From assembly GCF_042434745.1 (NCBI RefSeq), contig NZ_JBHLSS010000038.1: 6,712 bases of DNA; one strand, given 5' to 3'. Of the stretch, positions 1 to 6,129 are shown in pieces; the stretch's first letter is position 1; every line of letters starts with the position of its first letter. The position numbers and the translations under genes were made by a program. The notes beneath the pieces were generated by a model that was not told the origin of the DNA, did no database searches, and worked only from the letters and a program-made list of their open reading frames with translations. This DNA comes from Azotobacter paspali (GTDB lineage Bacteria > Pseudomonadota > Gammaproteobacteria > Pseudomonadales > Pseudomonadaceae).

Positions 1-9
1 GATGGTCTG

Positions 10-51
10 CGAAAATAAAACACCCTGCGAAAGTTAGCTTTCGCAGGGTGT
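10..51 (-). terminator. Intrinsic terminator, distal copy downstream of fesII
   Basis: Positions 20-33 and 38-51 form a perfect 14-bp stem with a 4-nt loop (34-37). Read on the minus strand, the stem is followed by TTTTATTTTC (positions 20-11), a classic U-tract. On the plus strand the hairpin is followed by G-rich sequence with no T-run, so it terminates minus-strand transcription. It is the second of two terminators after fesII. It may be a back-up for fesII, or it may belong to an unseen gene to the left. Confidence 0.85.
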
Positions 52-66
52 GGGGGTGACCATCTC

Positions 67-101
67 ATTAAAACCCCATGGCCGCGACGGCCATGGGGTT
101 T
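67..101 (-). terminator. Intrinsic terminator, proximal copy right after fesII
   Basis: Positions 71-84 and 88-101 form a perfect 14-bp stem closed by a 3-nt loop (85-87). The minus strand leaves the stem through a TTTT run (73-70) followed by AAT. The hairpin begins 17 bases after the fesII stop codon (119-121), the usual place for a rho-independent terminator. Its U-tract is shorter than that of the distal hairpin at 20-51, which may explain why there are two in a row. Confidence 0.85.
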
Positions 102-118
102 GCCGGAACCAATGGCGA

Positions 119-487
119 TTAGGCGCCGCCCGGCTCTCCGGTGAACTCGACCAGCAGGTCTTCGTCGGTGACGATGGTCTGGCAGGCCAGACGATAGGTT
201 GGCGGCAGGTCGCGCACGGCCGCGCGCTCCTCTTCCGACTTCGGCAGCTTGCCGACGGACTTGAGCACATTCCGCTCCTTGTCGGTCAGCAGCATGCCCT
301 TGATACGCTCGCCGTCGAGATGGGTGATCTTGACCAGACAGGAACCACAGTTGCCATCTTGACACTCGAAAGGAATCTTGACGCCGTTTTCCTGAGCGAC
401 TCCCAGTAGCGTCGAGCGCTTACCGGCGATTGCCTGGACTTTCTTGTTATGCGGCATGAGCGGCGAAGAAAAATAAATGGTAGCCAT
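119..487 (-). CDS. fesII: Shethna protein II (FeSII), [2Fe-2S] nitrogenase-protective protein
   Basis: A 122-residue [2Fe-2S] protein of plant-type ferredoxin fold. The cluster ligands are visible as Cys42, Cys47 and Cys50 (C-x4-C-x2-C) plus Cys102. From memory the whole sequence, including the start ATIYFSSPLMPHNKK and the end VEFTGEPGGA, matches Azotobacter FeSII. In that family the oxidised protein binds nitrogenase MoFe and Fe proteins in a reversible, oxygen-tolerant, inactive complex (conformational protection) in the cytoplasm. Lys15 and Lys16 fall in the N-terminal loop that earlier work links to this interaction. The start at 487 is preferred over an upstream ATG at 565 because AAAGGA lies 7 nt before it and the extra 26 residues do not look ferredoxin-like. 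The gene stands alone, with 485 bp before it and two terminators after it. The family call is firm; the FeSII call depends on recall and should be confirmed by alignment. Confidence 0.9.
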   Translation of the reverse strand: MATIYFSSPLMPHNKKVQAIAGKRSTLLGVAQENGVKIPFECQDGNCGSCLVKITHLDGERIKGMLLTDKERNVLKSVGKLPKSEEERAAVRDLPPTYRLACQTIVTDEDLLVEFTGEPGGA

Positions 488-494
488 ACAAAAA

Positions 495-500
495 TCCTTT
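495..500 (-). promoter_or_regulatory. Ribosome binding site of fesII
   Basis: On the minus strand AAAGGA (500-495) sits 7 nt ahead of the ATG at 487. It decides the start: the in-frame ATG at 565 would place this purine-rich motif inside the coding region. Confidence 0.75.
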
Positions 501-506
501 CCGTAA

Positions 507-621
507 TTAATCAACAGACCAACTCGCGTATACCCGCCCCATTGAGCGCGGAAATACGGCAGCACCGGACAACAACTTGAAAAGTTGCAGAACGCTGCAG
601 AAACAACCCTTTAATCAACAG
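507..621. repeat. 11-bp direct repeat pair in the fesII leader
   Basis: TTAATCAACAG occurs exactly at 507-517 and again at 611-621 (CTGTTGATTAA on the minus strand). The copies are 104 bp apart, one just ahead of the fesII ribosome binding site and one near the proposed transcription start. A chance 11-bp match is unlikely within 485 bp but not impossible. Its role is unknown; a regulator or RNA-binding site is possible. Confidence 0.5.
573..599. repeat. Two overlapping inverted repeats upstream of fesII
   Basis: CAACTT-GAA-AAGTTG (573-587) overlaps TGCAG-AACG-CTGCA (586-599). If transcription starts near 628, both lie in the fesII 5' leader and could form alternative or stacked hairpins. 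They could equally be operator sites at the DNA level. No T-run follows on the minus strand that would make them terminators. Confidence 0.5.
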
Positions 622-634
622 GACTGTGTGAGCG

Positions 635-663
635 ATAGTACTTACCCGATGCCACTAAGACAA
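635..663 (-). promoter_or_regulatory. Candidate sigma70 promoter for fesII
   Basis: On the minus strand TTGTCT (663-658), a 17-bp spacer (657-641) and TACTAT (640-635) match the sigma70 consensus at four of six bases in each hexamer with ideal spacing. The start would be near 628, giving a leader of about 140 nt. I saw no convincing -24/-12 (GG-N10-GC) sigma54 site in this gap, so NifA-type control is not supported by the sequence. This is inference from pattern alone. Confidence 0.35.
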
Positions 664-772
664 TGACTTTTATCATGACAAAGTTACGAAGAAGTTTCCA
701 GACCAATTATTAGCCCAGCATCGAAATAGTTGCCCATCAACCGAAAACCTTATTAAGTTCTTATCCGCATCA

Positions 773-790
773 AATTCTCAAATGAGAATT
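773..790. repeat. 18-bp palindrome beside an AT-rich run
   Basis: AATTCTCA (773-780) and TGAGAATT (783-790) are perfect inverted arms separated by AA. An AT-rich stretch with two CATATA copies follows at 792-809. The size and symmetry fit a dimeric regulator site. The half-site TGAGAAT recalls Fur-type sequences, but the arms face the opposite way from a standard Fur 7-1-7 box, so no regulator is assigned. Confidence 0.45.
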
Positions 791-867
791 CCATATATAA
801 AACATATAACGCGCAAGAATGCGGGAAGACCGGATCAACCCTCCGGAGCGCAACGAAAGGAACCGAC

Positions 868-897
868 GAAAAAGACGGCGAGCCAAAAATACCGCCG
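868..897 (-). terminator. Weak candidate terminator after guaA
   Basis: On the minus strand CGGCG (897-893) and CGCCG (880-876) form a short 5-bp stem with a 12-nt loop, followed by TCTTTTTC. It lies about 75 bases beyond the guaA stop. The stem is short and the loop long, so termination would be inefficient. I see no better terminator in the gap. Confidence 0.3.
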
Positions 898-972
898 ACA
901 TCCGCAAGGACACCAGCGGCGAAAAACAAGACAGAATCGTTCGGGGCAGATACCGGCGCGCGGGCCGCTGCC

Positions 973-2553
973 TCACTCCCACTCGATAGTCGCCGGCGGC
1001 TTGCTCGACACGTCGTAGGTGACTCGGGAGATGCCGTCGATCTCGTTGATGATGCGGTTGGAAACCTTCTCCAGCAATTCATAGGGCAGGTGCGCCCAGC
1101 GGGCAGTCATGAAGTCGACGGTTTCCACCGCGCGCAGGGCGACTACCCAGGCGTAGCGGCGGCCGTCGCCGACCACGCCGACCGACTTGACCGGCTGGAA
1201 CACCACGAACGCCTGGCTGACCTTGTGGTACCAGTCGGCCTTGCGCAGTTCCTCGATGAAGATATGGTCGGCGCGGCGCAACAGGTCGGCGTATTCCTTC
1301 TTCACCTCGCCAAGGATGCGCACCCCGAGGCCCGGACCGGGGAACGGGTGGCGATAGACCATGTCGTAGGGCAAGCCCAGCTCCAGGCCGATCTTGCGCA
1401 CTTCGTCCTTGAACAGCTCGCGCAACGGCTCGACCAGCTTGAGGTTCATATCCTCGGGCAGGCCGCCGACGTTGTGGTGGGACTTGATCACATGGGCCTT
1501 GCCGGTCCTGGCGCCGGCCGATTCGATCACATCGGGATAGATGGTGCCCTGGGCGAGGAAGCGGATGTTCTCCAGCTTCGCCGCCTCGGTATCGAACACC
1601 TCGATGAAGGTGCGGCCGATGATTTTGCGCTTCTGCTCCGGGTCGGACACGCCGGCCAGGTTGGCGAGGAACTGCGCCTCGGCATCGGCGCGGACCACCT
1701 TGACGCCCATGTTCTCGGCGAACATAGCCATCACCTGGTCGCCCTCGTGAAGGCGCAGCAGGCCGTTGTCGACGAACACGCAGGTTAGCCGGTCGCCGAT
1801 GGCGCGGTGCAGCAGTGCGGCGACCACCGAGGAGTCGACGCCGCCGGAAAGGCCGAGCAGCACGTTGGCGCCGCCGACCTGGGCGCGCACCTGGGCGATG
1901 GCGTCCTCGACGATGTTGGACGGTGTCCACAGCGCCTCGCAGCCGCAGATCTCGCGCACGAAGCGGCCGAGGATGCGCAGGCCCTGCTTGGTGTGGGTCA
2001 CTTCCGGGTGGAACTGCACGCCGTAGTAGCGGCGCTTGTCGTCGGCCATGGCGGCGATCGGGCAACTCGGAGTGCTGGCCAGCACGTGGAAGCCCTCGGG
2101 AATCCCGGTGACCTTGTCGCCGTGGCTCATCCACACGTCGAGGCCGAGCACACCGTCGTCGTCCACGTGATCCTCGATGCCGTCGAGCAGGCGCGCCTTG
2201 CCGACCACATCGACACGGGCATAGCCGAACTCGCGCAGATCCGAGCCCTGCACCTTGCCGCCAAGTTGCTCGGCCATGGTCTGCATGCCGTAGCAGATGC
2301 CGAAAAGCGGCACACCCAGGTCGAACACCGCCTGCGGCGCGCGCGGACTGTCGGCCTCGTGCACCGACTCCGGCCCACCGGCGAGGATGATGCCGCGCGG
2401 GGCGAAGGCACGGATCTCCTCATTGCTCATGTCGAACGGATGCAGCTCGCAATAGATGCCGATCTCGCGCACTCGGCGGGCGATCAACTGGGTGTACTGG
2501 GAACCGAAATCCAGGATCAGAATCCGGTGGGCGTGAATATCTTGGTGGGCCAT
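973..2553 (-). CDS. guaA: GMP synthase (glutamine-hydrolysing)
   Basis: Converts XMP to GMP using ATP and glutamine, the last step of GMP synthesis, in the cytoplasm. At 526 residues it is full length for the family. The N-terminal class I glutamine amidotransferase domain (about 10-205) has the nucleophile in GICYGMQ (Cys87) and His182 and Glu184 in HPEVTHT. The ATP pyrophosphatase domain follows, with the PP-loop SGGVDSS (236-242). The dimerisation domain closes with the typical end ATIEWE. The start at 2553 fits the family N-terminus (ILILDFGSQYTQLIARRV begins at residue 11); only a modest purine stretch (GAGAG) precedes it. It follows guaB on the same strand, as in the common guaBA arrangement, but after a 224-bp spacer that may weaken coupling. 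All catalytic residues are present and I see no damage. Confidence 0.98.
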   Translation of the reverse strand: MAHQDIHAHRILILDFGSQYTQLIARRVREIGIYCELHPFDMSNEEIRAFAPRGIILAGGPESVHEADSPRAPQAVFDLGVPLFGICYGMQTMAEQLGGKVQGSDLREFGYARVDVVGKARLLDGIEDHVDDDGVLGLDVWMSHGDKVTGIPEGFHVLASTPSCPIAAMADDKRRYYGVQFHPEVTHTKQGLRILGRFVREICGCEALWTPSNIVEDAIAQVRAQVGGANVLLGLSGGVDSSVVAALLHRAIGDRLTCVFVDNGLLRLHEGDQVMAMFAENMGVKVVRADAEAQFLANLAGVSDPEQKRKIIGRTFIEVFDTEAAKLENIRFLAQGTIYPDVIESAGARTGKAHVIKSHHNVGGLPEDMNLKLVEPLRELFKDEVRKIGLELGLPYDMVYRHPFPGPGLGVRILGEVKKEYADLLRRADHIFIEELRKADWYHKVSQAFVVFQPVKSVGVVGDGRRYAWVVALRAVETVDFMTARWAHLPYELLEKVSNRIINEIDGISRVTYDVSSKPPATIEWE

Positions 2554-2590
2554 GGCCGTCTCTCGTAACGGAATTCACAAACGACGCGAG

Positions 2591-2632
2591 GCTGCCCCGT
2601 CTCTTCGCAACAGCAGCAGCCCCGTGTCTTCG
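2591..2632. repeat. Imperfect 17-bp direct repeat in the guaA leader
   Basis: GCTGCCCCGTCTCTTCG (2591-2607) recurs as GCAGCCCCGTGTCTTCG (2616-2632), identical at 15 of 17 positions with a 25-bp period. It lies 38-79 bases ahead of guaA and would be part of a guaBA or guaA leader. It may be a small local duplication; its role is unknown. Confidence 0.5.
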
Positions 2633-2687
2633 ATTCGTAAGAACGATCCGCCGCATCGCGAGCGCGGACCAGCCGAGGCGGAAAGAA

Positions 2688-2739
2688 GCGAGAAAGCGGG
2701 GTTCGCCGAAGCGAACGAGCATTCCGAACCTCTTCTCGC
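2688..2739 (-). terminator. Nested stem-loop between guaB and guaA, possible attenuator or terminator
   Basis: Outer arms GCGAGAA (2688-2694) and TTCTCGC (2733-2739) enclose inner arms GGTTCG (2700-2705) and CGAACC (2725-2730). A competing hairpin, GTTCGC-CGAA-GCGAAC (2701-2716), sits inside. On the minus strand the structure is followed by TTCTTTCC, a pyrimidine-rich but imperfect U-tract. It begins about 39 bases after the guaB stop. It could partly terminate guaB transcripts, stabilise the guaB message, or simply be the core of a repeat element. Confidence 0.4.
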
Positions 2740-2777
2740 CGCAGCCTGCCCGAGCGCAGCGGCACCAAATCGCTGTT

Positions 2778-4247
2778 TCAGCCGACGCGATAGTTCGGCG
2801 CTTCCTTGGTGATCTGCACATCGTGCACGTGGGACTCGGCCATGCCGGCGCCGGTGATGCGCACGAACTGCGGCTTGGTGCGCATCGCCTCGATATCGGC
2901 GCTGCCGGTATAGCCCATGGAAGCACGCAGGCCGCCCATCAGTTGGTGGATGATCGCCGCCAGCGCGCCCTTGTAGGGCACGCGCCCCTCGATGCCCTCG
3001 GGCACCAGCTTCTCGGCGCCGGCGGAGGAGTCCTGGAAGTAACGGTCCGACGAGCCCTGACTCTGCGCCATGGCGCCCAGCGAGCCCATGCCGCGATAGG
3101 CCTTGTAGGAGCGCCCCTGGAACAGCTCGACCTCGCCCGGCGCCTCTTCGGTGCCGGCGAACATGGAACCCATCATCACACAGTAGGCGCCGGCGGCGAT
3201 GGCCTTGGACAGGTCGCCGGAGAAACGGATGCCGCCGTCGGCGATCAGCGGCACGCCGGTGCCCTGCAGGGCCGCGGCGACATTGGCGATGGCGCTGATC
3301 TGCGGCACGCCGACCCCGGCGACGATGCGGGTGGTGCAGATCGAGCCCGGCCCGATGCCCACCTTAACGCCGTCCGCACCGGCCTCGGCCAGCGCCAGGG
3401 CGGCCTCGCCGGTGGCGATGTTGCCGCCGATCACCTGCACGTCGGGGAAGTTCAGCTTGACCCAGCGCACCCGTTCGATCACCCCTCGGGAGTGACCGTG
3501 GGCGGTGTCCACCACCACCACGTCGACCCCGGCGGCGACCAGCGCGGCCACCCGGTCCGGCGTCTCGGCGCCGGTGCCCACCGCGGCGCCGACGCGCAGG
3601 CGGCCCTGGTCGTCCTTGCTGGCCAGCGGGTAGGCCTTGGCTTTCTCGATGTCGGTGACGGTCATCATGCCTTTCAAGCGGAACGCCTCGTCGACGATCA
3701 GCACGCGCTCGATGCGGTGCTTGTGCAGCAACTGGCGGGCCTCCTCCTTGTCGGCGCCCTCGCGGACGGTGACCAGGCGCTCCTTGGGCGTCATCACTTC
3801 GCGTACCGGAACATCCAGGCGGGTTTCGAAACGCACGTCGCGGGAGGTGACGATCCCCACCAGATCGCCCTTAGAAAGCACCGGCACGCCGGAGATGTTG
3901 TGCTGACGGGTCAGCTCGAAGAGGTCGCGGACAGTGGCGTCGGCGTCGATGGTGATCGGGTCGCGCAGCACGCCGGCCTCGAAGCGCTTGACCTTGCGCA
4001 CCTCGGCGGCCTGCTGCTCGATGGTCATGTTCTTGTGGATGATGCCGATGCCGCCTTCCTGGGCCATGGCGATGGCCAGGCGGGCCTCGGTGACGGTGTC
4101 CATGGCGGCGGACACCAGCGGAATGTTGATTTCGATGCCGCGCGTCAGGCGAGTCTTGAGGCTGACATCCTTGGGCAGTACGTCGGAATATCCAGGGATC
4201 AGGAGAACGTCGTCGAAAGTCAGGGCTTCTTGACTGATACGCAGCAT
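2778..4247 (-). CDS. guaB: IMP dehydrogenase
   Basis: Oxidises IMP to XMP with NAD+, the first committed step to guanine nucleotides, in the cytoplasm. The 489 residues match the usual bacterial length. The catalytic TIM barrel is split by two CBS domains at about 93-203, which in this family bind nucleotides and tune activity. The catalytic loop GIGPGSICTTR places the nucleophile at Cys304. The phosphate-binding DGGIR (337-341), the GMGSLGAM segment (386-393) and the flap Arg402-Tyr403 are all intact. The start at 4247 gives the standard beginning MLRISQEALTFDDVLLIPGY, with GGGAG about 9 nt upstream. It has its own strong promoter at 4287-4315, implying a leader of about 33 nt, and lies upstream of guaA. 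The reading frame shows nothing unusual. Confidence 0.98.
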   Translation of the reverse strand: MLRISQEALTFDDVLLIPGYSDVLPKDVSLKTRLTRGIEINIPLVSAAMDTVTEARLAIAMAQEGGIGIIHKNMTIEQQAAEVRKVKRFEAGVLRDPITIDADATVRDLFELTRQHNISGVPVLSKGDLVGIVTSRDVRFETRLDVPVREVMTPKERLVTVREGADKEEARQLLHKHRIERVLIVDEAFRLKGMMTVTDIEKAKAYPLASKDDQGRLRVGAAVGTGAETPDRVAALVAAGVDVVVVDTAHGHSRGVIERVRWVKLNFPDVQVIGGNIATGEAALALAEAGADGVKVGIGPGSICTTRIVAGVGVPQISAIANVAAALQGTGVPLIADGGIRFSGDLSKAIAAGAYCVMMGSMFAGTEEAPGEVELFQGRSYKAYRGMGSLGAMAQSQGSSDRYFQDSSAGAEKLVPEGIEGRVPYKGALAAIIHQLMGGLRASMGYTGSADIEAMRTKPQFVRITGAGMAESHVHDVQITKEAPNYRVG

Positions 4248-4286
4248 GGCGGGGGGCTCCCAGGCGGGAAAAAATGGAAGCGCGAC

Positions 4287-4315
4287 ATTATACCCAGCCC
4301 CCAGGTCCGGCTCAA
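4287..4315 (-). promoter_or_regulatory. Strong sigma70-type promoter of guaB
   Basis: On the minus strand TTGAGC (4315-4310), a 17-bp spacer (4309-4293) and a perfect TATAAT (4292-4287) form a near-ideal housekeeping promoter. Transcription would start near 4280, about 33 nt ahead of guaB. The -35 hexamer contains the TGA stop codon of the upstream helicase gene (4314-4312), so the two units are packed with no spare sequence. The spacer is G-rich. I see no stem-loop terminator between the helicase and guaB. Confidence 0.8.
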
Positions 4316-6129
4316 TGTGCGTAGCGGCTCAGCTCGTCCGTGCCCAGCGCCCGGGCGAGCGCGTTGTTGCGATGGAAACTGACCAGCAGTCGCTGCCGCG
4401 CCCGGCCGATACCGATGTGCAGCAGCCGCACCCGCTCGGGCAGCGAACTGTCGACCTCCTCGCCAGGCGCCAAGAAGGAAGCGTCGAACAGCACCACCGC
4501 GGCGAACTCCAGCCCCTTCGCGGCCTGGATGGGCATGACCGACACCCGCTGCGCATCGGCGCGGTAGCCGCGGCGGGTCTCGTCGTCTTCCAGCCAGGCA
4601 TGAGGAATGCCGAGCGCGACCAGCGCCTCGACCATGGCCTCGCCGGCACCGCCCTGCGGATAGAGCAGCGCCATGTCGCTCCAGGCCAGCCCTTCGGCAT
4701 GCCACTGGCGCAGGCAGCAGACGGCATGGGCCGTCTCCCCGGACAGGCGCGGGAAACGCCGCAACGCTGGCCGCGGCCCCGGAGCGGCGGCTGCCGGTGG
4801 CATGTCGCCCTCGTCGTCGGCCAGATACCTGCCGGCCAGGCAACGGCCGAAGGCGAGGATTTCCCGGCTGTTGCGGTAATTGCGGCGGAGCACGCCGACG
4901 CTGCCCAACGCCCGGAAGCCTACGCTAGTTGGATCGAAGCCCTGCGCCGAACGCCGCCGATGGAGGGCTTGGGCCTCGTCGTAGAGCAGCAGCAGCGAAC
5001 CTTCGGCCGGGTCGATCATCCGCGCGAGCAGGCGCAGCCAGTCCGGCTCGAAGTCGTGCCCTTCGTCGATCAGCAGCGCGCCGTACTGGCCGCCGGGAAT
5101 CCGCCCGCGCTCCACCGCGGCGATCACCGAGTCGGCGACCCGCCAGTAATGCTCGTCCTCGCCCGCCAGCAACTCGACCTGCCAGGTTTCGAGCTGCCGC
5201 TCGCACCAGTCGTGGAAGTGCTCGACCCGCACCTGCCCGTCGATGCCGTGCGCGGCGACGAAGCCGCGCAACCTGGCCGCCAGGGCGGCGTTGAAGCACA
5301 GCACCTGGATCGGCCGGCGCAGCGTCGCGGCCAGATGCAGGCAGCGGTAGCCGAGAATCAGCGTCTTGCCGGAGCCGGCGCTACCCCAAACCACCTGCTG
5401 CCCTTCGCCAAGGCTGCGGGCGATGTACTCCTGGCGCAGGTCCATGACGCGCATGCCGCTCGCCGGCGGCGAAGCGCTTTCCGGCAGCGACAGACCGTCG
5501 TCGCCGATGCGCAGTTCGGGAAACAGATGCCAGCGGATGGCATCGATCTGCGTCCGCGTCAGCCGGCCGGAGCCGCCGGGCACGCACATCGACTCCAGGC
5601 GCCGGCGCAGGACGCCGGGCTCCACTTCGTGCAACTCGTCCCGATGGAGCACCTGCCGCTGCGGCAGCAACCGCTCGCGTATTCCGGCGGGCATGCCCCG
5701 CTCCAACTGGCTACGGGCGATGCCAGTGAGGACCAGCCCCCAACCGCAGGGGAAAGGCGGACGCGCCTCCCCGTCCCGGCACAATCGCGGATCGCGCAGC
5801 AGTTCCTTCAGCAGCCGCTGCACGCCTTGCCGCCCCAGCTCCAGGGGATGCGCCACCTCGCGGCGGCCCTCGGCGCTCTCTAGCGTACAGGTGGCACGGG
5901 ACATCCGCTTGAGGCTGCCCGCCCGCCAGTCCCGCACCTCGAGAAATAACAGACCGCGCTCGGGGTGCAGTACGATGAAACTGGGATGGCGGCGCCCCTC
6001 GCCGGAAAAAAGGTCGTACCAGATCAGGCAATCGTCTTCGAGGCCGTCCAGCAACACGTGGGCGACTTGCCGCTCCCCGGCCGTCATGCGCGAAAGACAG
6101 GCGCCAGGCGCCGGGATGAGTTTGGCCAT
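4312..6129 (-). CDS. NERD-domain UvrD-like SF1 DNA helicase
   Basis: A 605-residue protein predicted to be an ATP-dependent DNA helicase of the UvrD/Rep type. An N-terminal NERD-like region (about 15-135) has Gly18-Glu19 and FIVLHPERGLLFLEVRDW (51-68). Helicase motifs follow in order: Walker A GSAGSGKT (249-256), Ia near VLCFN (276-280), Walker B LIDEGHD (353-359), III LLYDEAQ (381-387), IV RRNYRNS (415-421), V AAKGLEF (536-542) and VI GIGRARQRL (573-581). In the NERD region the expected Asp and the ExK lysine appear as Ser50 and Arg66, and motif VI has GRAR instead of the common TRAR. The start at 6129 is chosen over in-frame codons up to 6624 because AGGGGG lies 4 nt upstream, the NERD region begins just after it, and the longer frame crosses a repeat element. 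No transmembrane or signal segment is seen. The substrate and pathway are unknown; a DNA-repair role is inference. Confidence 0.85.
   Translation of the reverse strand: MAKLIPAPGACLSRMTAGERQVAHVLLDGLEDDCLIWYDLFSGEGRRHPSFIVLHPERGLLFLEVRDWRAGSLKRMSRATCTLESAEGRREVAHPLELGRQGVQRLLKELLRDPRLCRDGEARPPFPCGWGLVLTGIARSQLERGMPAGIRERLLPQRQVLHRDELHEVEPGVLRRRLESMCVPGGSGRLTRTQIDAIRWHLFPELRIGDDGLSLPESASPPASGMRVMDLRQEYIARSLGEGQQVVWGSAGSGKTLILGYRCLHLAATLRRPIQVLCFNAALAARLRGFVAAHGIDGQVRVEHFHDWCERQLETWQVELLAGEDEHYWRVADSVIAAVERGRIPGGQYGALLIDEGHDFEPDWLRLLARMIDPAEGSLLLLYDEAQALHRRRSAQGFDPTSVGFRALGSVGVLRRNYRNSREILAFGRCLAGRYLADDEGDMPPAAAAPGPRPALRRFPRLSGETAHAVCCLRQWHAEGLAWSDMALLYPQGGAGEAMVEALVALGIPHAWLEDDETRRGYRADAQRVSVMPIQAAKGLEFAAVVLFDASFLAPGEEVDSSLPERVRLLHIGIGRARQRLLVSFHRNNALARALGTDELSRYAH

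Larger units (their letters stand above)
488..972. other. Non-coding gap between guaA and fesII
   Basis: This 485-bp stretch contains no believable gene; the short reading frames crossing its right part only extend into the end of guaA. It is clearly AT-richer than the flanking genes between about 600 and 830. It holds the fesII ribosome binding site, two overlapping inverted repeats (573-599), an 11-bp direct repeat (507-517 and 611-621), a candidate sigma70 promoter (635-663), an 18-bp palindrome (773-790) beside an AT-rich run, and a weak hairpin that could end guaA transcription (868-897). Confidence 0.8.
2554..2777. other. guaB-guaA intercistronic spacer
   Basis: These 224 bp carry no believable gene; the small reading frames in them have no recognisable domain and biased, arginine- and serine-rich translations. 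The stretch contains a nested inverted repeat (2688-2739), a short perfect hairpin inside it (2701-2716) and an imperfect tandem duplication (2591-2632). I see no strong promoter for guaA here. The length and content raise the possibility of an inserted dispersed repeat. Confidence 0.7.

Noticed and set aside
488..565. Longer form of the FeSII protein starting at 565.
   Set aside because: The extra 26 residues do not resemble a ferredoxin N-terminus, and the good ribosome binding site at 495-500 points to the start at 487.
643..656. Possible sigma54 site (TGGCAT on the minus strand) upstream of fesII.
   Set aside because: The required GC at the right distance after GG is absent (GT is found), so the -24/-12 pattern is not met.
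914..970. CAGCGGC / GCCGCTG inverted arms just after guaA as a terminator.
   Set aside because: The 43-nt loop is too long for a 7-bp stem, and no T-run follows on the minus strand.
753..1082. Small open frames on both strands around the guaA stop codon and the gap beyond it.
   Set aside because: They overlap the end of guaA in other frames, lack convincing ribosome binding sites and have no recognisable domains.
1807..2568. 253-residue open frame on the plus strand opposite guaA.
   Set aside because: It lies opposite the conserved amidotransferase domain of guaA and shows no domain of its own; long GC-rich antisense frames are common.
2823..4382. 519-residue open frame on the plus strand opposite guaB.
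   Set aside because: It is antisense to a certain gene. The translation is dominated by His, Gly, Ala and Asp with no domain, as expected from the complement of GC-rich codons.
4246..5883. 545-residue open frame on the plus strand opposite the helicase gene.
   Set aside because: It is antisense to a gene with clear, ordered helicase motifs. Its Gln-, Ala- and Arg-rich translation has no recognisable family.
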